Positions 23,092 through 37,100 of a stretch of DNA of 64,000 nt are shown piece after piece. The stretch is from Auanema rhodensis (Eukaryota; Nematoda; Chromadorea; Rhabditida; Rhabditidae), in contig OZ059900.1 of NCBI GenBank assembly GCA_964057225.1, positions 13,407,638 to 13,471,637 on the forward strand. Reading direction: 5' to 3'. The number at the start of each line of letters is the position of its first letter. Position 1 is the stretch's first letter. The notes under the pieces were generated by a model. The model had not been told where the DNA came from. It saw only the letters and a list, made by a program, of their open reading frames with translations, and did not search any database. The position numbers were made by a program, and so were the translations under genes.

Positions 23092-25379
23092 ATGCCAAAG
23101 CAAAACAAATTTGAATATGAACATGACGCGTCTTTTACATTATAGTTTGACCGGATAAAGCTTTGTATAGCTTTGTATAACTTTGTACACTGATCACATA
23201 TACGGCGAGAGGCTAGAACAGTTTATAAGTTTCCTGAATAGATTTGGTTTAATTACCCAAGTTAGAGGTAGTATCTCAATCTAACCAGAGCACTTCTGAG
23301 TTGGAAATACATTTTGGAAAGCACACCATGAGTGTGCAATATTAAAAACTGTCTGTCTTAGTATGATTATATGACACTATAGATGCCAAAGCAAAACAAA
23401 TTTGAATATGAACATGACGCGTCTTTTACATTATAGTTTGACCGGATAAAGCTTTGTATAGCTTTGTACACTGATCACATATACGGCGATAGGCTAGAAC
23501 AGTTCATAAGTTTCCTGGATAGATTTGGTTTAATTACCCAAGTTAGAGGTAGTATCTCAATCTAACCAGAGAACTTCTGAGTTGGAAATACATTTTGGAA
23601 AACGCACCATGAGTGTGCAATATTGAAAACTGTCTGTCTTAGTATGATTATATGACACTATAGATGCCAAAGCAAAACAAATTTGAATATGAACATGACG
23701 CGTCTTTTACATTATAGTTTGACCGGATAAAGCTTTGTATAGCTTTGTACACTGATCACATATACGGCGAGAGGCTAGAACAGTTTATAAGTTTCCTGAA
23801 TAGATTTGGTTTAATTACCCAAGTTAGAGGTAGTATCTCAATCTAACCAGAGAACTTCTGAGTTGGAAATACATTTTGGAAAGCACACCATGAGTGTGCA
23901 ATATTAAAAACTGTCTGTCTTAGTATGATTATATGACACTATAGATGCCAAAGCAAAACAAATTTGAATATGAACATGACGCGTCTTTTACATTATAGTT
24001 TGACCGGATAAAGCTTTGTATAGCTTTGTATAGCTTTGTACACTGATCACATATACGGCGAGAGGCTAGAACAGTTCATAAGTTTCCTGGATAGATTTGG
24101 TTTAATTACCCAAGTTAGAGGTAGTATCTCAATCTAACCAGAGAACTTCTGAGTTGGAAATACATTTTGGAAAGCACACCATGAGTGTGCAATATTAAAA
24201 ACTGTCTGTCTTAGTATGATTATATGACACTATAGATGCCAAAGCAAAACAAATTTGAATATGAACATGACGCGTCTTTTACATTATAGTTTGACCGGAT
24301 AAAGCTTTGTATAGCTTTGTATAGCTTTGTACACTGATCACATATACGGCGAGAGGCTAGAACAGTTTATAAGTTTCCTGAATAGATTTGGTTTAATTAC
24401 CCAAGTTAGAGGTAGTATCTCAATCTAACCAGAGCACTTCTGAGTTGGAAATACATTTTGGAAAGCACACCATGAGTGTGCAATATTAAAAACTGTCTGT
24501 CTTAGTATGATTATATGACACTATAGATGCCAAAGCAAAACAAATTTGAATATGAACATGACGCGTCTTTTACATTATAGTTTGACCGGATAAAGCTTTG
24601 TATAGCTTTGTACACTGATCACATATACGGCGATAGGCTAGAACAGTTCATAAGTTTCCTGGATAGATTTGGTTTAATTACCCAAGTTAGAGGTAGTATC
24701 TCAATCTAACCAGAGAACTTCTGAGTTGGAAATACATTTTGGAAAACGCACCATGAGTGTGCAATATTGAAAACTGTCTGTCTTAGTATGATTATATGAC
24801 ACTATAGATGCCAAAGCAAAACAAATTTGAATATGAACATGACGCGTCTTTTACATTATAGTTTGACCGGATAAAGCTTTGTATAGCTTTGTACACTGAT
24901 CACATATACGGCGAGAGGCTAGAACAGTTTATAAGTTTCCTGAATAGATTTGGTTTAATTACCCAAGTTAGAGGTAGTATCTCAATCTAACCAGAGAACT
25001 TCTGAGTTGGAAATACATTTTGGAAAGCACACCATGAGTGTGCAATATTAAAAACTGTCTGTCTTAGTATGATTATATGACACTATAGATGCCAAAGCAA
25101 AACAAATTTGAATATGAACATGACGCGTCTTTTACATTATAGTTTGACCGGATAAAGCTTTGTATAGCTTTGTATAGCTTTGTACACTGATCACATATAC
25201 GGCGAGAGGCTAGAACAGTTCATAAGTTTCCTGGATAGATTTGGTTTAATTACCCAAGTTAGAGGTAGTATCTCAATCTAACCAGAGAACTTCTGAGTTG
25301 GAAATACATTTTGGAAAGCACACCATGAGTGTGCAATATTAAAAACTGTCTGTCTTAGTATGATTATATGACACTATAG
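23092..25379 (+). repeat. Two tandem copies of a 1,144-bp four-monomer HOR
   Basis: Copies at 23092-24235 and 24236-25379 each have the pattern L S S L. Both share GAGCACTTCTG at the end of monomer 1, AACGCACC in monomer 2, CGAGAGG plus TTTATAAG in monomer 3 and CGAGAGG plus CTGGAT in monomer 4. The difference I saw is TATAACTTTG in the 10-bp units of the first copy near 23178. Monomer 4 is itself a mosaic of CGAGAGG-group and CTGGAT-group bases. Confidence 0.88.
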
Positions 25380-27366
25380 ATGCCAAAGCAAAACAAATTT
25401 GAATATGAACATGACGCGTCTTTTACATTATAGTTTGACCGGATAAAGCTTTGTATAGCTTTGTACACTGATCACATATACGGCGATAGGCTAGAACAGT
25501 TCATAAGTTTCCTGGATAGATTTGGTTTAATTACCCAAGTTAGAGGTAGTATCTCAATCTAACCAGAGAACTTCTGAGTTGGAAATACATTTTGGAAAGC
25601 ACACCATGAGTGTGCAATATTGAAAACTGTCTGTCTTAGTATGATTATATGACACTATAGATGCCAAAGCAAAACAAATTTGAATATGAACATGACGCGT
25701 CTTTTACATTATAGTTTGACCGGATAAAGCTTTGTATAGCTTTGTACACTGATCACATATACGGCGAGAGGCTAGAACAGTTTATAAGTTTCCTGAATAG
25801 ATTTGGTTTAATTACCCAAGTTAGAGGTAGTATCTCAATCTAACCAGAGAACTTCTGAGTTGGAAATACATTTTGGAAAGCACACCATGAGTGTGCAATA
25901 TTAAAAACTGTCTGTCTTAGTATGATTATATGACACTATAGATGCCAAAGCAAAACAAATTTGAATATGAACATGACGCGTCTTTTACATTATAGTTTGA
26001 CCGGATAAAGCTTTGTATAGCTTTGTATAGCTTTGTACACTGATCACATATACGGCGAGAGGCTAGAACAGTTTATAAGTTTCCTGAATAGATTTGGTTT
26101 AATTACCCAAGTTAGAGGTAGTATCTCAATCTAACCAGAGAACTTCTGAGTTGGAAATACATTTTGGAAAGCACACCATGAGTGTGCAATATTAAAAACT
26201 GTCTGTCTTAGTATGATTATATGACACTATAGATGCCAAAGCAAAACAAATTTGAATATGAACATGACGCGTCTTTTACATTATAGTTTGACCGGATAAA
26301 GCTTTGTATAGCTTTGTACACTGATCACATATACGGCGATAGGCTAGAACAGTTCATAAGTTTCCTGGATAGATTTGGTTTAATTACCCAAGTTAGAGGT
26401 AGTATCTCAATCTAACCAGAGAACTTCTGAGTTGGAAATACATTTTGGAAAGCACACCATGAGTGTGCAATATTGAAAACTGTCTGTCTTAGTATGATTA
26501 TATGACACTATAGATGCCAAAGCAAAACAAATTTGAATATGAACATGACGCGTCTTTTACATTATAGTTTGACCGGATAAAGCTTTGTATAGCTTTGTAC
26601 ACTGATCACATATACGGCGAGAGGCTAGAACAGTTTATAAGTTTCCTGAATAGATTTGGTTTAATTACCCAAGTTAGAGGTAGTATCTCAATCTAACCAG
26701 AGAACTTCTGAGTTGGAAATACATTTTGGAAAGCACACCATGAGTGTGCAATATTAAAAACTGTCTGTCTTAGTATGATTATATGACACTATAGATGCCA
26801 AAGCAAAACAAATTTGAATATGAACATGACGCGTCTTTTACATTATAGTTTGACCGGATAAAGCTTTGTATAGCTTTGTACACTGATCACATATACGGCG
26901 ATAGGCTAGAACAGTTCATAAGTTTCCTGGATAGATTTGGTTTAATTACCCAAGTTAGAGGTAGTATCTCAATCTAACCAGAGAACTTCTGAGTTGGAAA
27001 TACATTTTGGAAAGCACACCATGAGTGTGCAATATTAAAAACTGTCTGTCTTAGTATGATTATATGACACTATAGATGCCAAAGCAAAACAAATTTGAAT
27101 ATGAACATGACGCGTCTTTTACATTATAGTTTGACCGGATAAAGCTTTGTATAGCTTTGTATAGCTTTGTACACTGATCACATATACGGCGAGAGGCTAG
27201 AACAGTTTATAAGTTTCCTGAATAGATTTGGTTTAATTACCCAAGTTAGAGGTAGTATCTCAATCTAACCAGAGAACTTCTGAGTTGGAAATACATTTTG
27301 GAAAGCACACCATGAGTGTGCAATATTGAAAACTGTCTGTCTTAGTATGATTATATGACACTATAG
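25380..27366 (+). repeat. Alternating CTGGAT and CGAGAGG monomers
   Basis: Starts are at 25380 (S), 25661 (S), 25942 (L), 26233 (S), 26514 (S), 26795 (S) and 27076 (L). CTGGAT copies (25380, 26233, 26795) alternate with CGAGAGG copies. The first three monomers (853 bp) resemble the next three except that the last of those is an S CTGGAT copy. No other content is seen. Confidence 0.85.
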
Positions 27367-29343
27367 ATGCCAAAGCAAAACAAATTTGAATATGAACATG
27401 ACGCGTCTTTTACATTATAGTTTGACCGGATAAAGCTTTGTATAGCTTTGTACACTGAACACATATACGGCGATAGGATAGAACAGTTCATAAGTTTCCT
27501 GGATAGATTTGGTTTAATTACCCAAGTTAGAGGTAGTATCTCAATCTAACCAGAGAACTTCTGAGTTGGAAATTCATTTTGGAAAGCACACCATGAGTGT
27601 GCAATATTGAAAACTGTCTGTCTTAGTATGATTATATGACACTATAGATGCCAAAGCAAAACAAATTTGAATATGAACATGACGCGTCTTTTACATTATA
27701 CTTTGACCGGATAAAGCTTTGGATAGCTTTGTACACTGATCACATATACGGCGATAGGCTAGAACAGTTTATAAGTTTCCTGAATAGATTTGGTTTAATT
27801 ACCCAAGTTAGAGGTAGTATCTTAATCTAACCAGAGAACTTCTGAGTTGGAAATACATTTTGGAAAGCACACCATGAGTGTGCAATATTGAAAACTGTCT
27901 GTCTTAGTATGATTATATGACACTATAGATGCCAAAGCAAAACAAATTTGAATATGAACATGACGCGTCTTTTACATTATACTTTGACCGGATAAAGCTT
28001 TGGATAGCTTTGTACACTGATCACATATACGGCGATAGGCTAGAACAGTTTATAAGTTTCCTGAATAGATTTGGTTTAATTACCAAAGTTAGAGGTAGTA
28101 TCTCAATCTAACCAGAGAACTTCTGAGTTGGAAATACATTTTGGAAAGCACACCATGAGTGTGCAATATTAAAAACTGTCTGTCTTAGTATGATTATATG
28201 ACACTATAGATGCCAAAGCAAAACAAATTTGAATATGAACATGACGCGTCTTTTACATTATAGTTTGACCGGATAAAGCTTTGTATAGCTTTGTACACTG
28301 ATCACATATACGGCGAGAGGCTAGAACAGTTTATAAGTTTCCTGAATAGATTTGGTTTAATTACCCAAGTTAGAGGTAGTATCTCAATCTAACCAGAGAA
28401 CTTCTGAGTTGGAAATACATTTTGGAAAGCACACCATGAGTGTGCAATATTGAAAACTGTCTGTCTTAGTATGATTATATGACACTATAGATGCCAAAGC
28501 AAAACAAATTTGAATATGAACATGACGCGTCTTTTACATTATAGTTTGACCGGATAAAGCTTTGTATAGCTTTGTACACTGATCACATATACGGCGAGAG
28601 GCTAGAACAGTTTATAAGTTTCCTGAATAGATTTGGTTTAATTACCCAAGTTAGAGGTAGTATCTCAATCTAACCAGAGAACTTCTGAGTTGGAAATACA
28701 TTTTGGAAAGCACACCATGAGTGTGCAATATTGAAAACTGTCTGTCTTAGTATGATTATATGACACTATAGATGCCAAAGCAAAACAAATTTGAATATGA
28801 ACATGACGCGTCTTTTACATTATAGTTTGACCGGATAAAGCTTTGTATAGCTTTGTACACTGATCACATATACGGCGAGAGGCTAGAACAGTTTATAAGT
28901 TTCCTGAATAGATTTGGTTTAATTACCCAAGTTAGAGGTAGTATCTCAATCTAACCAGAGAACTTCTGAGTTGGAAATACATTTTGGAAAGCACACCATG
29001 AGTGTGCAATATTAAAAACTGTCTGTCTTAGTATGATTATATGACACTATAGATGCCAAAGCAAAACAAATTTGAATATGAACATGACGCGTCTTTTACA
29101 TTATAGTTTGACCGGATAAAGCTTTGTATAGCTTTGTATAGCTTTGTACACTGATCACATATACGGCGAGAGGCTAGAACAGTTTATAAGTTTCCTGAAT
29201 AGATTTGGTTTAATTACCCAAGTTAGAGGTAGTATCTCAATCTAACCAGAGAACTTCTGAGTTGGAAATACATTTTGGAAAGCACACCATGAGTGTGCAA
29301 TATTGAAAACTGTCTGTCTTAGTATGATTATATGACACTATAG
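27367..29343 (+). repeat. Open-frame pair followed by S copies of the CGAGAGG group
   Basis: The copy at 27367 has CTGAACAC, ATAGGATAG and AAATTCATT. Open-frame copies follow at 27648 and 27929. S copies of the CGAGAGG group lie at 28210, 28491 and 28772, and an L copy at 29053. The copy at 27929 carries ACCAAAGTT, which changes a Gln codon to Lys in the open frame. Confidence 0.85.
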
Positions 29344-32300
29344 ATGCCAAAGCAAAACAAATTTGAATATGAACATGACGCGTCTTTTACATTATAGTTT
29401 GACCGGATAAAGCTTTGTATAGCTTTGTACACTGAACACATATACGGCGATAGGATAGAACAGTTCATAAGTTTCCTGGATAGATTTGGTTTAATTACCC
29501 AAGTTAGAGGTAGTATCTCAATCTAACCAGAGAACTTCTGAGTTGGAAATTCATTTTGGAAAGCACACCATGAGTGTGCAATATTGAAAACTGTCTGTCT
29601 TAGTATGATTATATGACACTATAGATGCCAAAGCAAAACAAATTTGAATATGAACATGACGCGTCTTTTACATTATACTTTGACCGGATAAAGCTTTGGA
29701 TAGCTTTGTACACTGATCACATATACGGCGATAGGCTAGAACAGTTTATAAGTTTCCTGAATAGATTTGGTTTAATTACCCAAGTTAGAGGTAGTATCTT
29801 AATCTAACCAGAGAACTTCTGAGTTGGAAATACATTTTGGAAAGCACACCATGAGTGTGCAATATTGAAAACTGTCTGTCTTAGTATGATTATATGACAC
29901 TATAGATGCCAAAGCAAAACAAATTTGAATATGAACATGACGCGTCTTTAACATTATAGTTTGACCGGATAAAGCTTTGTATAGCTTTGTATAGCTTTGT
30001 ACACTGATCACATATACGGCGAGAGGCTAGAACAGTTTATAAGTTTCCTGAATAGATTTGGTTTAATTACCCAAGTTAGAGGTAGTATCTCAATCTAACC
30101 AGAGAACTTCTGAGTTGGAAATACATTTTGGAAAGCACACCATGAGTGTGCAATATTAAAAACTGTCTGTCTTAGTATGATTATATGACACTATAGATGC
30201 CAAAGCAAAACAAATTTGAATATGAACATGACGCGTCTTTTACATTATAGTTTGACCGGATAAAGCTTTGTATAGCTTTGTACACTGAACACATATACGG
30301 CGATAGGATAGAACAGTTCATAAGTTTCCTGGATAGATTTGGTTTAATTACCCAAGTTAGAGGTAGTATCTCAATCTAACCAGAGAACTTCTGAGTTGGA
30401 AATTCATTTTGGAAAGCACACCATGAGTGTGCAATATTGAAAACTGTCTGTCTTAGTATGATTATATGACACTATAGATGCCAAAGCAAAACAAATTTGA
30501 ATATGAACATGACGCGTCTTTTACATTATACTTTGACCGGATAAAGCTTTGGATAGCTTTGTACACTGATCACATATACGGCGATAGGCTAGAACAGTTT
30601 ATAAGTTTCCTGAATAGATTTGGTTTAATTACCCAAGTTAGAGGTAGTATCTTAATCTAACCAGAGAACTTCTGAGTTGGAAATACATTTTGGAAAGCAC
30701 ACCATGAGTGTGCAATATTGAAAACTGTCTGTCTTAGTATGATTATATGACACTATAGATGCCAAAGCAAAACAAATTTGAATATGAACATGACGCGTCT
30801 TTAACATTATAGTTTGACCGGATAAAGCTTTGTATAGCTTTGTATAGCTTTGTACACTGATCACATATACGGCGAGAGGCTAGAACAGTTTATAAGTTTC
30901 CTGAATAGATTTGGTTTAATTACCCAAGTTAGAGGTAGTATCTCAATCTAACCAGAGAACTTCTGAGTTGGAAATACATTTTGGAAAGCACACCATGAGT
31001 GTGCAATATTAAAAACTGTCTGTCTTAGTATGATTATATGACACTATAGATGCCAAAGCAAAACAAATTTGAATATGAACATGACGCGTCTTTTACATTA
31101 TAGTTTGACCGGATAAAGCTTTGTATAGCTTTGTATAGCTTTGTACACTGATCACATATACGGCGAGAGGCTAGAACAGTTTATAAGTTTCCTGAATAGA
31201 TTTGGTTTAATTACCCAAGTTAGAGCTAGTATCTCAATCTAACCAGAGAACTTCTGAGTTGGAAATACATTTTGGAAAGCACACCATGAGTGTGCAATAT
31301 TAAAAACTGTCTGTCTTAGTATGATTATATGACACTATAGATGCCAAAGCAAAACAAATTTGAATATGAACATGACGCGTCTTTTACATTATAGTTTGAC
31401 CGGATAAAGCTTTGTATAGCTTTGTACACTGATCACATATACGGCGATAGGCTAGAACAGTTCATAAGTTTCCTGGATAGATTTGGTTTAATTACCCAAG
31501 TTAGAGGTAGTATCTCAATCTAACCAGAGAACTTCTGAGTTGGAAATTCATTTTGGAAAGCACACCATGAGTGTGCAATATTGAAAACTGTCTGTCTTAG
31601 TATGATTATATGACACTATAGATGCCAAAGCAAAACAAATTTGAATATGAACATGACGCGTCTTTTACATTATACTTTGACCGGATAAAGCTTTGGATAG
31701 CTTTGTACACTGAACACATATACGGCGATAGGCTAGAACAGTTCATAAGTTTCCTGGATAGATTTGGTTTAATTACCCAAGTTAGAGGTAGTATCTCAAT
31801 CTAACCAGAGAACTTCTGAGTTGGAAATTCATTTTGGAAAGCACACCATGAGTGTGCAATATTGAAAACTGTCTGTCTTAGTATGATTATATGACACTAT
31901 AGATGCCAAAGCAAAACAAATTTGAATATGAACATGACGCGTCTTTAACATTATAGTTTGACCGGATAAAGCTTTGTATAGCTTTGTATAGCTTTGTACA
32001 CTGATCACATATACGGCGATAGGCTAGAACAGTTCATAAGTTTCCTGAATAGATTTGGTTTAATTACCCAAGTTAGAGGTAGTATCTCAATCTAACCAGA
32101 GAACTTCGGAGTTGGAAATACATTTTGGAAAGCACACCACGAGTGTGCAATATTGAAAACTGTCTGTCTTAGTATGATTATATGACACTATAGATGCCAA
32201 AGCAAAACAAATTTGAATATGAACATGACGCGTCTTTTACATTATACTTTGACCGGATAAAGCTTTGGATAGCTTTGTACACTGATCACATATACGGCGA

Positions 32301-32657
32301 TAGGCTAGAACAGTTCATAAGTTTCCTGAATAGATTTGGTTTAATTACCCAAGTTAGAGGTAGTATCTCAATCTAACCAGAGAACTTCTGAGTTGGAAAT
32401 TCATTTTGGAAAGCACACCATGAGTGTGCAATATTGAAAACTGTCTGTCTTAGTATGATTATATGACACTATAGATGCCAAAGCAAAACAAATTTGAATA
32501 TGAACATGACGCGTCTTTTACATTATACTTTGACCGGATAAAGCTTTGGATAGCTTTGTACACTGAACACATATACGGCGATAGGCTAGAACAGTTCATA
32601 AGTTTCCTGGATAGATTTGGTTTAATTACCCAAGTTAGAGGTAGTATCTCAATCTAA
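27648..32657 (+). other. Cluster of seven more 60-codon open frames; probably not genes
   Basis: Frames start at 27648, 27929, 29625, 30478, 31622, 32194 and 32475, each 183 bp including the stop. All have the same two changes as the copy at 22229 (TAC at codon 18, TGG at codon 25) and all are S monomers; in an L monomer the extra 10 bp would shift the frame. Across the eight copies I see five variable codons: D31E, N46D, Q53K and L59S change the residue and only codon 41 (TTT/TTC) is silent. That ratio gives no sign of selection on a protein. The copies are best explained as spread of one haplotype by duplication. Confidence 0.4.
29344..31049 (+). repeat. Two tandem copies of an 853-bp three-monomer HOR
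   Basis: Copies at 29344-30196 and 30197-31049 each have the pattern S S L: an ATAGGATAG/AAATTCATT monomer, an open-frame monomer, then an L monomer with TCTTTAACATT plus CGAGAGG. I found no differences between copies. The first two members also occur together at 27367-27928, so the L monomer was probably added before this duplication. Confidence 0.9.
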
Positions 32658-33046
32658 CCAGAGAACTTCTGAGTTGGAAATTCATTTTGGAAAGCACACC
32701 ATGAGTGTGCAATATTGAAAACTGTCTGTCTTAGTATGATTATATGACACTATAGATGCCAAAGCAAAACAAATTTGAATATGAACATGACGCGTCTTTA
32801 ACATTATAGTTTGACCGGATAAAGCTTTGTATAGCTTTGTATAGCTTTGTACACTGATCACATATACGGCGATAGGCTAGAACAGTTCATAAGTTTCCTG
32901 AATAGATTTGGTTTAATTACCCAAGTTAGAGGTAGTATCTCAATCTAACCAGAGAACTTCTGAGTTGGAAATACATTTTGGAAAGCACACCATGAGTGTG
33001 CAATATTGAAAACTGTCTGTCTTAGTATGATTATATGACACTATAG
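31050..33046 (+). repeat. Open-frame and TCTTTAACATT monomers in an 853-bp period
   Basis: The order is L S S L S S L from 31050. The copy at 31050 has TAGAGCTAG. Open-frame copies are at 31622, 32194 and 32475, and TCTTTAACATT L copies at 31903 and 32756. The copies at 31622 and 32475 match each other at offset 853, and 31903 resembles 32756, but 31903 ends in CTTCGGAGTT and CCACGAG. This is a variant of the HOR at 29344. Confidence 0.85.
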
Positions 33047-35073
33047 ATGCCAAAGCAAAACAAATTTGAATATGAACATGACGCGTCTTTTACATTATAG
33101 TTTGACCGGATAAAGCTTTGTATAGCTTTGTATAGCTTTGTACAATGATCACATATACGGCGATAGGCTAGAACAGTTCATAAGTTTCCTGAATAGATTT
33201 GGTTTAATTACCCAAGTTAGAGGTAGTATCTCAATCTAACCAGAGAACTTCTGAGTTGGAAATTCATTTTGGAAAGCACACCATGAGTGTGCAATATTGA
33301 AAACTGTCTGTCTTAGTATGATTATATGACACTATAGATGCCAAAGCAAAACAAATTTGAATATGAACATGACGCGTCTTTTACATTATAGTTTGACCGG
33401 ATAAAGCTTTGTATAGCTTTGTATAGCTTTGTACAATGATCACATATACGGCGATAGGCTAGAACAGTTCATAAGTTTCCTGAATAGATTTGGTTTAATT
33501 ACCCAAGTTAGAGGTAGTATCTCAATCTAACCAGAGAACTTCTGAGTTGGAAATACATTTTGGAAAGCACACCATGAGTGTGCAATATTGAAAACTGTCT
33601 GTCTTAGTATGATTATATGACACTATAGATGCCAAAGCAAAACAATTTTGAATATGAACATGACGCGTCTTTTACATTATAGTTTGACCGGATAAAGCTT
33701 TGTATAGCTTTGTATAGCTTTGTACACTGATCACATATACGGCGATAGGCTAGAACAGTTCATAAGTTTCCTGGATAGATTTGGTTTAATTACCCAAGTT
33801 AGAGGTAGTATCTCAATCTAACCAGAGAACTTCTGAGTTGGAAATACATTTTGGAAAGCACACCATGAGTGTGCAATATTGAAAACTGTCTGTCTTAGTA
33901 TGATTATATGACACTATAGATGCCAAAGCAAAACAATTTTGAATATGAACATGACGCGTCTTTTACATTATAGTTTGACCGGATAAAGCTTTGTATAGCT
34001 TTGTATAGCTTTGTACACTGATCACATATACGGCGATAGGCTAGAACAGTTCATAAGTTTCCTGGATAGATTTGGTTTAATTACCCAAGTTAGAGGTAGT
34101 ATCTCAATCTAACCAGAGAACTTCTGAGTTGGAAATACATTTTGGAAAGCACACCATGAGTGTGCAATATTGAAAACTGTCTGTCTTAGTATGATTATAT
34201 GACACTATAGATGCCAAAGCAAAACAAATTTGAATATGAACATGACGCGTCTTTTACATTATAGTTTGACCGGATAAAGCTTTGTATAGCTTTGTATAGC
34301 TTAGTACACTGATCACATATACGGCGATAGGCTAGAACAGTTCATAAGTTTCCTGGATAGATTTGGTTTAATTACCCAAGTTAGAGGTAGTATCTCAATC
34401 TAACCAGAGAACTTCTGAGTTGGAAATACATTTTGGAAAGCACACCATGAGTGTGCAATATTGAAAACTGTCTGTCTTAGTATGATTATATGACACTATA
34501 GATGCCAAAGCAAAACAAATTTGAATATGAACATGACGCGTCTTTTACATTATAGTTTGACCGGATAAAGCTTTGTATAGCTTTGTACACTGATCACATA
34601 TACGGCGATAGGCTAGAACAGTTCATAAGTTTCCTGGATAGATTTGGTTTAATTACCCAAGTTAGAGGTAGTATCTCAATCTAACCAGAGAACTTCTGAG
34701 TTGGAAATACATTTTGGAAAGCACACCATGAGTGTGCAATATTGAAAACTGTCTGTCTTAGTATGATTATATGACACTATAGATGCCAAAGCAAAACAAA
34801 TTTGAATATGAACATGACGCGTCTTTTACATTATAGTTTGACCGGATAAAGCTTTGTATAGCTTTCTATAGCTTTGTACACTGATCACATATACGGCGAT
34901 AGGCTAGAACAGTTCATAAGTTTCCTGGATAGATTTGGTTTAATTACCCAAGTTAGAGGTAGTATCTCAATCTAACCAGAGAACTTCTGAGTTGGAAATA
35001 CATTTTGGAAAGCACACCATGAGTGTGCAATACTGAAAACTGTCTGTCTTAGTATGATTATATGACACTATAG
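33047..35073 (+). repeat. Seven mostly L monomers with private changes in the 10-bp units
   Basis: The order is L L L L L S L. The first two have ACAATGATC, and the copies at 33629 and 33920 have CAATTTTG plus CTGGAT. Private changes include GCTTAGTAC in the copy at 34211, GCTTTCTATAG in the copy at 34783 and AATACTGAAAAC near 35030. The total of 2,027 bp equals the period of the next HOR. Confidence 0.83.
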
Positions 35074-37100
35074 ATGCCAAAGCAAAACAAATTTGAATAT
35101 GAACATGACGCGTCTTTTACATTATAGTTTGACCGGATAAAGCTTTGTATAGCTTTGTACACTGATCACATATATGGCGATAGGCTAGAACAGTTCATAA
35201 GTTTCCTGGATAGATTTGGTTTAATTACCCAAGTTAGAGGTAGTATCTCAATCTAACCAGAGAACTTCTGAGTTGGAAATACATTTTGGAAAGCACACCA
35301 TGAGTGTGCAATATTGAAAACTGTCTGTCTTAGTATGATTATATGACACTATAGATGCCAAAGCAAAACAAATTTGAATATGAACATGACGCGTCTTTTA
35401 CATTATAGTTTGACCGGATAAAGCTTTGTATAGCTTTGTATAGCTTTGTACACTGATCACATATACGGCGATAGGCTAGAACAGTTCATAAGTTTCCTGG
35501 ATAGATTTGGTTTAATTACCCAAGTTAGAGGTAGTATCTCAATCTAACCAGAGAACTTCTGAGTTGGAAATACATTTTGGAAAGCACACCATGAGTGTGC
35601 AATATTGAAAAGTGTCTGTCTTAGTATGATTATAGGACACTATAGATGCCAAAGCAAAACAAATTTGAATATGAACATGACGCGTCTTTTACATTATAGT
35701 TTGACCGGATAAAGCTTTGTATAGCTTTGTATAGCTTTGTACACTGATCACATATACGGCGATAGGCTAGAACAGTTCATAAGTTTCCTGAATAGATTTG
35801 GTTTAATTACCCAAGTTAGAGGTAGTATCTCAATCTAACCAGAGAACTTCTGAGTTGGAAATACATTTTGGAAAGCACACCATGAGTGTGCAATATTGAA
35901 AACTGTCTGTCTTAGTATGATTATATGACACTATAGATGCCAAAGCAAAACAAATTTGAATATGAACATGACGCGTCTTTAACATTATAGTTTGACCGGA
36001 TAAAGCTTTGTATAGCTTTGTATAGCTTTGTACACTGATCACATATACGGCGATAGGCTAGAACAGTTCATAAGTTTCCTGAATAGATTTGGTTTAATTA
36101 CCCAAGTTAGAGGTAGTATCTCAGTCTAACCAGAGAACTTCGGAGTTGGAAATACATTTTGGAAAGCACACCACGAGTGTGCAATATTGAAAACTGTCTG
36201 TCTTAGTATGATTATATGACACTATAGATGCCAAAGCAAAACAAATTTGAATATGAACATGACGCGTCTTTTACATTATAGTTTGACCGGATAAAGCTTT
36301 GTATAGCTTTGTATAGCTTTGTACAATGATCACATATACGGCGATAGGCTAGAACAGTTCATAAGTTTCCTGAATAGATTTGGTTTAATTACCCAAGTTA
36401 GAGGTAGTATCTCAATCTAACCAGAGAACTTCTGAGTTGGAAATACATTTTGGAAAGCACACCATGAGTGTGCAATATTGAAAACTGTCTGTCTTAGTAT
36501 GATTATATGACACTATAGATGCCAAAGCAAAACAATTTTGAATATGAACATGACGCGTCTTTTACATTATAGTTTGACCGGATAAAGCTTTGTATAGCTT
36601 TGTATAGCTTTGTACACTGATCACATATACGGCGATAGGCTAGAACAGTTCATAAGTTTCCTGGATAGATTTGGTTTAATTACCCAAGTTAGAGGTAGTA
36701 TCTCAATCTAACCAGAGAACTTCTGAGTTGGAAATACATTTTGGAAAGCACACCATGAGTGTGCAATATTGAAAACTGTCTGTCTTAGTATGATTATATG
36801 ACACTATAGATGCCAAAGCAAAACAAATTTGAATATGAACATGACGCGTCTTTTACATTATAGTTTGACCGGATAAAGCTTTGTATAGCTTTGTATAGCT
36901 TTGTACACTGATCACATATACGGCGATAGGCTAGAACAGTTCATAAGTTTCCTGGATAGATTTGGTTTAATTACCCAAGTTAGAGGTAGTATCTCAATCT
37001 AACCAGAGAACTTCTGAGTTGGAAATACATTTTGGAAAGCACACCATGAGTGTGCAATATTGAAAACTGTCTGTCTTAGTATGATTATATGACACTATAG
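35074..37100 (+). repeat. 2,027-bp seven-monomer HOR, first copy
   Basis: The order is S L L L L L L. Tags in sequence are TATATGGCG in monomer 1 (a CpG lost to TG), TTATAGGACAC at the end of monomer 2, TCTTTAACATT in monomer 4 together with CTCAGTC, CTTCGGAG and CCACGAG at its end, ACAATGATC in monomer 5 and CAATTTTG in monomer 6. The order restarts at 37101 with the same TATATGGCG tag. Confidence 0.85.

Noticed and set aside
22229-32657. Calling the 60-codon frames protein-coding genes
   Set aside because: Poor start context, a stop directly upstream, mostly residue-changing differences among copies, no recognised domain and no distinct regulatory sequence.
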